From Pseudomonadota bacterium (GTDB lineage Bacteria > Pseudomonadota > Alphaproteobacteria > Caulobacterales > Caulobacteraceae): a stretch of DNA of 5,380 nucleotides. Position numbers and translations under genes: made by a program. Below the pieces are notes generated by a model, which worked only from the letters and a program-made list of their open reading frames with translations, was not told the origin of the DNA and ran no database searches. How positions within the stretch are numbered: position 1 is the first letter of the stretch; each line of letters starts with the position of its first letter. Shown here piece after piece: positions 1 through 5,380 of the stretch. The stretch is from positions 1-5,380 of the forward strand of contig JAEYTM010000222.1 of assembly GCA_023434015.1 (NCBI GenBank), in the 5' to 3' direction.

Positions 1-482
1 TGCTGACGGTGGTGGGGTCACTGGCCGAGGCTTCGCGCGCCGCCGCCCGACGGCTGGCGGCCAGCGGACGGGTCCTGCACCTGCCCGTCGTGGCGGGGGC
101 GTCCGATCCCTGCCCGCAGGCCGCCGAAGCCCTGTCCGCCGGTCGCGACGTGCTGGTCGAGCTGGTCTGCGAGGCGCCGCCGGACCTCAGCCAGGGACCG
201 CGGCTGGCTGAAGCCCTGGCCGCCCGTCTGGGCGATTGCGCGCCATTGGCCGGCGGCCTCGCGGTCACCGGCGGGGAGACCGCCCGCGCCCTGCTGGCCG
301 CCTTCGGGATCGAGGGCGTGCGGCTTGCCGGCGGCCCGGAACCGGGCGTAACCCTGGGCCTGACGCTCGGGGCCCACGCCATGCCCCTGGTGACCAAGGC
401 GGGGGCGTTCGGCGACGACGGCGTGCTGCTGCGGTCGATGGAGCGGCTCGGCCGGATCAAGCGCGAAGGGACAGTGACGTGA
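1..482 (+). CDS. Four-carbon acid-sugar kinase (DUF1537 family), C-terminal part
   Basis: This is the 3' end of a gene that begins outside the window. The reading frame is open from base 3 and gives 159 residues; full-length members have about 420, so the N-terminal substrate-binding domain is missing. What is visible is the C-terminal nucleotide-binding domain: an opening VVGSLAEAS, a glycine-rich TGGETA at 267-284, and a closing PLVTKAGAFGDDGVL (Lys at 396-398), the pattern expected near the C-terminus of this family. Characterised members (DtnK, LtnD-linked OtnK) phosphorylate D-threonate, L-threonate or D-erythronate at O4 with ATP in the cytosol. The stop overlaps the start of the downstream PdxA homologue by 4 bp, so the two are almost certainly co-translated and use the same intermediate. 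Which C4 acid is the substrate cannot be read from this fragment. The family call is firm; the substrate is inferred. Confidence 0.88.
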   Translation, partial: LTVVGSLAEASRAAARRLAASGRVLHLPVVAGASDPCPQAAEALSAGRDVLVELVCEAPPDLSQGPRLAEALAARLGDCAPLAGGLAVTGGETARALLAAFGIEGVRLAGGPEPGVTLGLTLGAHAMPLVTKAGAFGDDGVLLRSMERLGRIKREGTVT

Positions 483-1480
483 GCCTGCCGACGATTGCGA
501 TCACCATGGGCGACCCCTCGGGCATCGGTCCGGAAGTGATCATGAAGGCCCTGGCGCACCCCGAGGTGCAGGCCATGTGCCGGCCGCTGGTGATCGGCGA
601 CGCCGGACGGCTGCGCGAGGCCGGGGCCATCGTCGGGGCGAGCCTCGTCGTCAACAGCCTGGAGGCGGCGGCCCAGGCGCGCTACCGGCCGGGGGAGGTG
701 GACTGCATCGACCTGAAGCTGATCCCGCCGGGCCACCCGTTCTCGCAGATCTCGCCCCTCTCCGGCGAGGCGGCGTTCCGCTACATCGAACGCGCCGTGC
801 GGCTGGTCGAGGCGGGCGAGGCGGACGCGATCTGCACAGCGCCGCTGAGCAAGGAGGCGTTGCATGCCGCCGGCCACAAATATCCCGGCCATACCGAGCT
901 GCTGGCCCACCTGACCGGCACGCCGGAGGTGTCGATGATGCTGGTCTCGCCGAAGCTGCGGGTGATCCATGTCACCACCCACATCGGCCTGATCGACGCC
1001 ATCGCCAGGATCGAGCCGGGGCTGGTGGAGCGGGTGATCACGCGGGCCCACGACACCCTGGTGAAAGCCGGGGTCGCCAATCCCCGCATCGGCGTCTGCG
1101 CGATCAATCCCCACGCCGGGGAAAACGGCCTGTTCGGCTATGGCGAGGAGGCGGAGAAGATCATCCCCGCCGTCCAGGCGACCCAGGCCCGCGGCTGGCG
1201 GGTGGAAGGGCCGCTGCCGGCCGACACCCTGTTCTTCCTGGCCGGGCGCGGCGACTACGACATCGTCGTGGCCATGTACCACGATCAGGGCCACGGCCCG
1301 ATCAAGGTGCTGGGTCTGGAGAGTGGCGTGAACATCACGGTCGGTCTGCCGGTGGTCCGCACCTCGGTCGACCACGGCACGGCCTTCGATATCGCCGGCA
1401 CGGGAATCGCCGACGAGCGCAGCCTGATCGAAGCCCTGAGGCAGGCGGCCGACCTCGCCCCGAAGCCCGTCGCAGCCTGA
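479..1480 (+). CDS. pdxA: PdxA-family 4-phosphate dehydrogenase, probably PdxA2-type (threonate/erythronate 4-phosphate)
   Basis: The protein has 333 residues, close to the usual 330. The GTG start at 479 is chosen because the family's opening motif ITMGDPSGIGPE begins eight residues in, a GAAGGG Shine-Dalgarno lies 8 nt upstream (465-470), and GTGA overlaps the kinase stop. The three divalent-metal histidines of PdxA are present: H168 (VTTHIG), H212 (INPHAGE) and H268 (MYHDQGH), each two residues on from E. coli H166, H210 and H266. The substrate-phosphate motif GHTE (138) and GVNITVGLPVVRTSVDHGT (283-301) are also intact. Classical PdxA makes a vitamin B6 precursor from 4-phosphohydroxy-threonine with NAD+. 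Next to a DUF1537 kinase the paralogue PdxA2 oxidises and decarboxylates threonate or erythronate 4-phosphate to dihydroxyacetone phosphate. MYHDQGHGPIK, where E. coli PdxA has MYHDQGLPVLK, fits the catabolic type. Family membership is certain; the catabolic role rests on context. Confidence 0.93.
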   Translation: MSLPTIAITMGDPSGIGPEVIMKALAHPEVQAMCRPLVIGDAGRLREAGAIVGASLVVNSLEAAAQARYRPGEVDCIDLKLIPPGHPFSQISPLSGEAAFRYIERAVRLVEAGEADAICTAPLSKEALHAAGHKYPGHTELLAHLTGTPEVSMMLVSPKLRVIHVTTHIGLIDAIARIEPGLVERVITRAHDTLVKAGVANPRIGVCAINPHAGENGLFGYGEEAEKIIPAVQATQARGWRVEGPLPADTLFFLAGRGDYDIVVAMYHDQGHGPIKVLGLESGVNITVGLPVVRTSVDHGTAFDIAGTGIADERSLIEALRQAADLAPKPVAA

Positions 1481-1558
1481 GGCTTCTCATCCTTTGAGGC
1501 GCGGGCGCGCCCCGGCGGGCGTCAAGCTGGACCGTCGCCGCGCCCGGATTTCTAGTGG

Positions 1559-1579
1559 GCTCCGGATTCTGACCGGAGC
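1559..1579 (+). promoter_or_regulatory. Hairpin covering the ribosome-binding site of the dehydratase gene
   Basis: GCTCCGG (1559-1565) and CCGGAGC (1573-1579) form a perfect 7-bp stem with a 7-nt loop. The 3' arm contains GGAG (1575-1578), the apparent Shine-Dalgarno sequence, 7 nt before the ATG at 1586. In mRNA that includes the left arm, the site would be paired. It could modulate translation, serve as a dimeric repressor site in DNA, or be coincidental in G+C-rich sequence. The loop side also carries a GATTC (GANTC) site at 1565-1569. The structure is plain in the sequence; its role is inferred. Confidence 0.4.
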
Positions 1580-1585
1580 GCCAAA

Positions 1586-2794
1586 ATGCTGACCCGCCGT
1601 CATACCCTCGGGGCCCTGCTCGGGCCCGCCGCCGCCTTCGGCCTCGCCGGGACGATCCTGCCGGCGCGCGGCAACGCCGCCGCGCTTGGCGCGCGGGAGA
1701 GCATCAAGGTCACCAAGATCGAGAGCTTCGTGCTCAAGAACTCCTGGGTGTTCGTGAAGATCTCCACCGACGCCGGCATCACCGGCTGGGGCGAGATGCT
1801 GAAGGACGACGCCAAGGCCTGCGCGGCCGGCGCGCTGGAGGTCGGCGACTATCTGATCGGCCAGGACCCGACCCGGGTGGTCCACCACTGGCAGGCGATC
1901 CACCGCGGCGCCTTCTATCGCGGCGGGCCGATCAAGACCGCCATCTCCAGCGGCATCGACCAGGCGCTGTGGGACATCACCGGCAAGGTCTACGGCCAGC
2001 CGATCCACCGCCTGCTGGGCGGGCCGACCCGCGACCGCTGCCGCGTCTACGGCCAGGTGGACCCCAAGAAGGGCGTCAACGCCATGAAGGTGCAGCTGCG
2101 CGACGTCACCGGCCGCGCGCCCACCAAGTACAATGAGGGCGACAAATACGTGGCCGAGGTCACTGAGCGGTTCGCCGACCTGCGCAAGCGGATGGGCCCC
2201 GACGTCGACATCGGCATCGAATTCCACGGCGCGGTGCAGCCGTCCACCGCCATCCGGCTGATGGCCGCGCTGGAGCCCTACAATCCCTGGTTCTACGAGG
2301 AGGTGGTGCAGGCGCTGAACGTCGACGTCATGGCCGAGCTGGCCGCCAAGACGCGGGTGCCGCTGGCCACCGGCGAGCGGATCTTCACCAAGTGGGGCTT
2401 CCGGGAGATCCTGGAGAAGAAGGCGGCGATGATCCTGCAGCCCGACGTCTGCTACGCTGGCGGGATCACCGAGATGAAGGTCATCGCCGGCATGGCCGAG
2501 GCCTACTACGCCCCCATCGCGCCGCACAATCCGCAGGGGCCGTGCTCGCTGGCCGCCAGCCTGCAGATCGCCGCCGCCATCCCCAACTTCCTGATCCAGG
2601 AGCGCGGCGACAACGAGCACGCGGATCTGCTGGCAAAGCCGCTGCCGCCGATCGTCGGCGGCTACCGGCCGCTGCTGACCGAACCCGGCCTGGGCATCAC
2701 CATCGACGAGGACAAGCTGATGGCCCAGGTCGGCGAGCCGCGCCCCTACCTGCCCCAGTTCGACAAGGACGACGGCTCGGTGGTCGACTGGTAG
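1586..2794 (+). CDS. Enolase-superfamily sugar-acid dehydratase (galactonate dehydratase-like) with Tat signal
   Basis: This 402-residue protein belongs to the mandelate racemase/muconate lactonizing group and is closest in layout to D-galactonate dehydratase (DgoD). The ATG start has GGAG 7 nt upstream. Residues 1-35 look like a Tat signal: TRR at 3-5, a hydrophobic run at about 8-25, then an Ala-rich cleavage region near 31-33. The capping domain follows (KVTKIESF at 41, GITGWGE at 64), then the barrel. By spacing against DgoD, the metal ligands are E212 (IEFHG), E238 (FYEEV) and E264 (ATGERIF), the catalytic His is H314 (APHNPQGP), and E339 matches DgoD E310; H214 matches H185. Oddities are Glu instead of Asp at the first ligand, EEV instead of EEP, and a short segment before the second barrel strand. 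It probably removes water from an aldonic acid to give a 2-keto-3-deoxy acid. The substrate is unknown, and export to the periplasm would be unusual for this group. Confidence 0.85.
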   Translation: MLTRRHTLGALLGPAAAFGLAGTILPARGNAAALGARESIKVTKIESFVLKNSWVFVKISTDAGITGWGEMLKDDAKACAAGALEVGDYLIGQDPTRVVHHWQAIHRGAFYRGGPIKTAISSGIDQALWDITGKVYGQPIHRLLGGPTRDRCRVYGQVDPKKGVNAMKVQLRDVTGRAPTKYNEGDKYVAEVTERFADLRKRMGPDVDIGIEFHGAVQPSTAIRLMAALEPYNPWFYEEVVQALNVDVMAELAAKTRVPLATGERIFTKWGFREILEKKAAMILQPDVCYAGGITEMKVIAGMAEAYYAPIAPHNPQGPCSLAASLQIAAAIPNFLIQERGDNEHADLLAKPLPPIVGGYRPLLTEPGLGITIDEDKLMAQVGEPRPYLPQFDKDDGSVVDW

Positions 2795-2851
2795 CCGACT
2801 TCCCGGACGCCGGTTCGCAGGTCATGATGGGTCGATGCCGGAGGATCCCGA

Positions 2852-3283
2852 GTGACGCCGTCCGAGCTTATCGACCAGTTGATCGCCGGCCTCAGGGACT
2901 GGCGCGGCGAGACCTTCGCCCGCGTGCGCCGGGCCGTCCTGGCCGCCGATCCGGAGATCGTCGAGGAATGGAAGTGGATGGGCAGCCCGGTGTGGTCGCG
3001 GGACGGCATGATCGCCGTCGCCGACGCCCACAAGGGCAAGGTGAAGCTGACCTTCGCCCACGGCGCGCAGGTGCTCGATCCCGACGGCCTGTTCAACGCG
3101 AGCCTGGACGGGAACGCGCGGCGGGCGATCGACTTTCTGGAGGGCGATGCGGTCGACGAGCCGGCGCTGACCGCCCTGGTCGGACGGGCGATCGCTCGCA
3201 ACCAGGCGAAGGCGGCGCAGCCGCGGGCGACGAAACGCGGGCCGGCCAAACCGGCTGTAGACGGGGCCGACGGCGCCGACTAA
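2852..3283 (+). CDS. DUF1801 domain protein
   Basis: This is a 143-residue soluble protein without signal or membrane segment. The GTG start has a strong GGAGGA (2840-2845) 6 nt upstream, and no in-frame ATG precedes it. Residues about 15-115 match the DUF1801 (YdhG-like) fold: EEWKWMGSPVW (38-48) with the conserved tryptophans and proline, then KVKLTFAHGAQV (63-74) and LFNASLDGN (80-88), followed by a helix ending near 116. The last 25 residues are a low-complexity Ala/Pro/Lys tail ending in GAD repeats. The family has a frataxin-like fold and some members are labelled iron chaperones, but no biochemical role is well established and I assign none. The gene lies 57 bp after the dehydratase, so it could be read from the same transcript, although no functional link is apparent. 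Its stop lies only 16 bp before a tRNA gene. Confidence 0.85.
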   Translation: MTPSELIDQLIAGLRDWRGETFARVRRAVLAADPEIVEEWKWMGSPVWSRDGMIAVADAHKGKVKLTFAHGAQVLDPDGLFNASLDGNARRAIDFLEGDAVDEPALTALVGRAIARNQAKAAQPRATKRGPAKPAVDGADGAD

Positions 3284-3299
3284 GGGAGCGAAACCAGAT

Positions 3300-3384
3300 G
3301 CGGGCGTGGTGGAACTGGTAGACGCGCCGGACTCAAAATCCGGTTCCGAAAGGAGTGTCGGTTCGAGCCCGACCGCCCGCACCA
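3300..3384 (+). tRNA. tRNA-Leu (anticodon CAA)
   Basis: A complete class II tRNA cloverleaf can be drawn. The acceptor stem is GCGGGCG (3300-3306) with CGCCCGC (3374-3380), discriminator A3381, and an encoded CCA at 3382-3384. The anticodon stem is CCGGA (3327-3331) with TCCGG (3339-3343), and its loop CTCAAAA places CAA at 3334-3336, which reads the leucine codon UUG. The long variable arm TCC-GAAA-GGA (3345-3354) marks a Leu/Ser-type tRNA, and the T arm is GTCGG/CCGAC with loop TTCGAGC. The gene starts 16 bp after the DUF1801 stop, so its promoter must lie within that gene or it is read through from upstream. Open frames crossing this tRNA on either strand are artefacts. Confidence 0.97.
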
Positions 3385-3388
3385 CCTT

Positions 3389-3437
3389 CAAAGGCCCTGG
3401 ATCAGGCCGGTTGCCGCGGCCCCGGGCCTGTCCTTTG
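3389..3437 (+). terminator. Possible terminator fold after tRNA-Leu, lacking a T-run
   Basis: Starting 5 nt after the encoded CCA, CAAAGG (3389-3394) pairs with CCTTTG (3432-3437). Inside it CAGGCC (3403-3408) pairs with GGCCTG (3425-3430), giving a two-part hairpin separated by an asymmetric internal loop. The position suits the end of a tRNA transcript or a 3' processing signal. No run of T follows, so it is not a textbook intrinsic terminator. Confidence 0.3.
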
Positions 3438-3569
3438 CAAAGTCTGCTGCGGGACGCCGAACCCGGCCGGCGCGGCTATGTGCTCGCCGGCGATCCGAGC
3501 TTCCATACCCCGAGCATCCGGGCGCGAGAGCAGCTCGAAGAAGCGCTGGCGCAGCTCAAGAGCGCCTGG
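3438..3569 (+). pseudogene. Fragment resembling a CHASE3 sensor domain (gene remnant)
   Basis: Frame 3 here encodes about 44 residues whose pattern matches the CHASE3 extracellular sensing domain of histidine kinases and diguanylate cyclases. LLRDAEPGRRGYVLAGDPSF corresponds to the family's usual LLDAETGQRGYLLTGD, and is followed by an amphipathic segment with REQLEEALAQLKSAW. CHASE3 domains normally hold about 130 residues between two membrane helices. Here no N-terminal membrane helix precedes the match, the only upstream starts in frame are inside the tRNA or lack a ribosome-binding site, and the sequence downstream becomes Arg/Gly-rich noise before a stop at 3690-3692. I read it as the stranded remainder of a sensor gene. 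The match is short and judged by eye, so chance similarity is possible. Confidence 0.42.
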
Positions 3570-3805
3570 CGGGCGGCGAGGCGAGGCAGGACGCGCGGCT
3601 ACAGCGACGGTCCTGTTCCGGTTGATGATCGGTGCGATCCTGGCGACCAGCATGATGGCCTGTCGCTACACCAGAGGTGCGGGGCGGGCTGATCCGTAAA
3701 GGCCCGGCCGCCTGGCCTCTGCTCGGCCTGGGGCGGCGAAGCAGGCCGTCTTCCTAGCGCAGAAACCGGCGGAATGGGCAGATCCATCGGCCGGCGCCCG
3801 CATCT

Positions 3806-3832
3806 GGTGCGGTGACCAACCGTCACCGCACC
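3806..3832. promoter_or_regulatory. Perfect 11-bp inverted repeat upstream of gabT (putative operator or attenuator)
   Basis: GGTGCGGTGAC (3806-3816) and GTCACCGCACC (3822-3832) are exact reverse complements separated by CAACC. A further CGCCC/GGGCG pairing (3795-3799 with 3833-3837) extends it with a 6-nt bulge on the left. The repeat ends 83 bp before the gabT start and is the strongest dyad I found outside the genes. A dimeric regulator site is plausible. As RNA it would be a very stable hairpin, but no T-run follows, so simple intrinsic termination is less likely. The symmetry is directly visible; the function is inferred. Confidence 0.5.
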
Positions 3833-3915
3833 GGGCGTGCTTGGCATCTCCCGCCGCCGCGGCCGGGATGGGACCTCTGGAGCCTGTTCCTTCTCCAGCG
3901 TCGAGATCCCTGCCC

Positions 3916-5202
3916 GTGACTGACAATGCCGACTTTCTCGCGCGCCGAGCCGCCGCCGTGCCTCGCGGCGTGTCGACCGCAGCCCCGATCTTCATCGACC
4001 GGGCTGAAAATGCGGAGCTTTGGGACGTAGAGGGGCGGCGCTACATCGACTTCGCCGGCGGGATCGCCGTGCTCAATGTCGGCCACCGCAATCCGAAGGT
4101 GATGGCGGCGGTGAGCGCCCAGCTTGAGCGCTACACCCACCTGGCCTTCCAGGTCACCGCCTACGAGCCCTACATCGTTCTGGCCGAGCGGCTGAACGCG
4201 CTAGCGCCGTTCGAAGGGCCGGCCAAGACCATCTTCTTCACCACCGGCGCCGAAGCTGTCGAGAACACCATCAAGATCGCCCGTGCGGCGACCGGACGTT
4301 CGGCGGTGATCGCCTTCACCGGCGCGTTCCACGGCCGAACGATGCTGTCGATGGCCCTGACCGGAAAGGTGTCGCCCTACAAGAAGCAGTTCGGTCCGAG
4401 CGCGCCGGAGGTCTACCATCTGCCGTTCCCCGCCCCGCACCTGGGCGTCAGCGTCGAGGACAGCCTCAAGGCGCTGAGCTACCTGTTCGCCGCCGACGCC
4501 GACCCGTCGCGGGTCGCGGCCATCATCCTGGAGCCGGTGCAGGGCGAAGGCGGCTTCAACCTGGCGCCGCCGGAACTGCTGCGGGCGCTGCGCGAGATCT
4601 GCGACGAGCACGGCATCGTGCTGATCGCCGACGAGGTGCAGACCGGCTTCGCGCGCACCGGCAAGATGTTCGGCATCGAGCACTCGGAGGTCGAACCTGA
4701 CCTGATGGCCGTGGCCAAGTCGATGGCCGGCGGTTTCCCGCTGTCGGGCGTGATCGGCCGCAAGGAACTGATGGACTTCGTGGAGCCGGGCGGCCTCGGC
4801 GGCACCTATTCCGGTTCGCCGGTGGCCTGCGCGGCCGCCCTGGCCGTGCTCGACGTCATCGAGGAGGAGAACCTTCTCGGTCGCGCCGAGGCCATCGGGG
4901 CGCGCATCCGCAGCCGGGTGGCCCGTCTGGCGGAGCGCAACGACATCGTCCCGATCGACGCCCTGCGCGGGCCGGGCGCGATGATCGGTTTCGACATCGT
5001 CAAGTCGCGGGGCGGCGGCGAGCCTGACGGCGCCACGGCCAAGCGCGTCACGTCCCTGGCGCTGGCGGAAGGCCTGGTGCTGCTGAACGCCGGGGTTCAC
5101 GGTCAGACGATCCGCATCCTGGTGCCCCTGACGGCGTCCGACGAACTCGTCGACGAGGGCCTGGACTGCATGGAGCGGGCGCTGGTCGCCGCAGCCTCGT
5201 GA
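3916..5202 (+). CDS. gabT: 4-aminobutyrate aminotransferase (GABA transaminase)
   Basis: The protein has 428 residues against 426 in E. coli GabT. It is a class III PLP-dependent transaminase that moves the amino group of GABA to 2-oxoglutarate, giving succinate semialdehyde and glutamate. The GTG at 3916 is preferred because it aligns the N-terminus (FLARRAAAVPRGV) with E. coli; in-frame starts at 3841 (TTG) and 3868 (ATG) would add a Pro/Ala-rich extension. Only a weak GAGA at 3903 precedes it. Key residues fall at or near E. coli positions: I50, G111-A112 for PLP phosphate, E211, D239 (IADEVQ), Schiff-base lysine K268 (VAKSMAGGFPL), T297 and R400 (E. coli R398). The usual Y138 is Phe here (GAFHGRT). 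Its end overlaps a succinate-semialdehyde dehydrogenase gene by 4 bp, which supports GABA as substrate; 5-aminovalerate is a common side substrate. Confidence 0.95.
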   Translation: MTDNADFLARRAAAVPRGVSTAAPIFIDRAENAELWDVEGRRYIDFAGGIAVLNVGHRNPKVMAAVSAQLERYTHLAFQVTAYEPYIVLAERLNALAPFEGPAKTIFFTTGAEAVENTIKIARAATGRSAVIAFTGAFHGRTMLSMALTGKVSPYKKQFGPSAPEVYHLPFPAPHLGVSVEDSLKALSYLFAADADPSRVAAIILEPVQGEGGFNLAPPELLRALREICDEHGIVLIADEVQTGFARTGKMFGIEHSEVEPDLMAVAKSMAGGFPLSGVIGRKELMDFVEPGGLGGTYSGSPVACAAALAVLDVIEEENLLGRAEAIGARIRSRVARLAERNDIVPIDALRGPGAMIGFDIVKSRGGGEPDGATAKRVTSLALAEGLVLLNAGVHGQTIRILVPLTASDELVDEGLDCMERALVAAAS

Positions 5203-5380
5203 ACGCGCCGCTCTCCATGATCTCCGAACGCGCCCGGCTGGGCCTGAAGCGGCCCGGCCTGCTGCGCGAGGCCTGCTATGTCGCCGGCCGGTGGATCGGT
5301 GGGGACGCGGCGATCGCGGTGACCAATCCGGCCAATGGCCGCTTCCTGGGCAGCGTGCCCTCCCTGGGGGCGGCCGAGGC
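5199..5380 (+). CDS. gabD: Succinate-semialdehyde dehydrogenase, N-terminal part
   Basis: Only the first 60 codons lie in the window. Residues 28-57 match the N-terminus of GabD-type aldehyde dehydrogenases: VAGRWIGG (28-35), then VTNPANGRFLGSVPSLGA (41-58), where E. coli GabD has VTNPANGDKLGSVPKMGA. The catalytic cysteine and glutamate are beyond the edge. The enzyme oxidises succinate semialdehyde to succinate with NAD(P)+ in the cytosol, using the GabT product. GTG at 5199 overlaps the gabT stop (GTGA) and suggests translational coupling; no good Shine-Dalgarno lies close to it. An in-frame ATG at 5217 would shorten the protein by six residues and also lacks one. The N-terminus is about 10-13 residues longer than E. 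coli GabD before the conserved part, so the ATG remains possible. Confidence 0.9.
   Translation, partial: MNAPLSMISERARLGLKRPGLLREACYVAGRWIGGDAAIAVTNPANGRFLGSVPSLGAAE

Larger units (their letters stand above)
3385..3915. other. Region of about 530 bp without an intact gene
   Basis: Between the tRNA and gabT no frame gives a credible complete protein. The stretch contains a terminator-like fold directly after the tRNA, a fragment resembling a CHASE3 sensor domain, and a strong inverted repeat about 84 bp before gabT. An imperfect hairpin is also present, with GGCC..TGCT (3714-3723) against AGCAGGCC (3740-3747). The gabT promoter should lie here, but I could not identify convincing -35/-10 elements. 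A decayed gene downstream of a tRNA is what past insertion and deletion at a tRNA site would leave, but I found no copy of the tRNA 3' end, integrase or transposase that would prove it. Confidence 0.6.

Noticed and set aside
577..1497. A 306-codon + strand frame overlapping pdxA
   Set aside because: It is an Arg/Gly/Pro-rich out-of-frame shadow of PdxA.
1507..1522. G+C-rich hairpin after pdxA (CGCCC/GGGCG) as a terminator
   Set aside because: The stem is only 5 bp plus a wobble pair, with no T-run; such pairs are common at this base composition.
1528..1555. Possible promoter TGGACC - 16 bp - TTCTAG before the dehydratase gene
   Set aside because: Both hexamers match consensus poorly, and a start from it would fall inside the hairpin; not enough to annotate.
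1487..2620. A 377-codon minus-strand frame opposite the dehydratase
   Set aside because: The opposite strand encodes a clear enzyme with conserved catalytic residues; this frame is rich in His/Asp/Gly shadow sequence typical of high-G+C antisense frames.
2822..3391. A minus-strand frame with GLEPTLLSEPDFESGAS
   Set aside because: This is the antisense translation of the tRNA-Leu followed by the shadow of the DUF1801 gene.
3306..3692. An open frame on the + strand beginning MVELVDAPDSKSGSERSV
   Set aside because: Its first part is a translation of the tRNA-Leu itself, a well-known false protein. Only the later CHASE3-like portion is kept, as a gene remnant.
3625..3699. A short frame MIGAILATSMMACRY with a hydrophobic start and a Cys, like a tiny lipoprotein
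   Set aside because: It has 24 codons, no ribosome-binding site and no matching family; the hydrophobic run could be chance or part of the decayed region.
4201..5100. A 299-codon minus-strand frame opposite gabT
   Set aside because: It is the mirror of a fully conserved GabT coding sequence and shows no recognisable domain.

Overview
The window is a high-G+C stretch (sampled lines run from about 62 to 78 %) of bacterial chromosome with every recognisable gene on the + strand. Three things suggest an alphaproteobacterium, perhaps of the Caulobacterales: the base composition, GTG starts at four of the five start codons inside the window, and a marked shortage of GANTC, the CcrM methylation site (three found by eye; about 15 expected at 70 % G+C). 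The taxonomic placement is an inference.

Left part (1-2794), acid-sugar catabolism. It opens with the C-terminal domain of a four-carbon acid-sugar kinase (DUF1537 family). A 4-bp GTGA overlap leads into a PdxA-family dehydrogenase. Together they form the known route in which a C4 sugar acid is phosphorylated and then oxidatively decarboxylated to dihydroxyacetone phosphate. After a 105-bp gap comes an enolase-superfamily dehydratase of the galactonate-dehydratase type. It carries an apparent Tat signal peptide and some unusual active-site features. A 7-bp hairpin covers its Shine-Dalgarno sequence.

Middle part (2795-3915). A DUF1801 protein is followed 16 bp later by a tRNA-Leu with anticodon CAA and an encoded CCA end. 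About 530 bp without an intact gene then follow. This stretch holds a terminator-like fold right after the tRNA, a short stranded piece resembling a CHASE3 sensor domain, and a perfect 11-bp inverted repeat with a 5-nt spacer.

Right part (3916-5380), GABA catabolism. A clear GabT aminotransferase overlaps by 4 bp (GTGA) the start of a succinate-semialdehyde dehydrogenase, which runs off the window. The pair would convert GABA to succinate.

I see no phage, transposon, CRISPR or evidently new defence system. The features most worth following up are the exported-looking dehydratase with its substituted active site, the hairpin over its ribosome-binding site, and the palindrome ahead of gabT.
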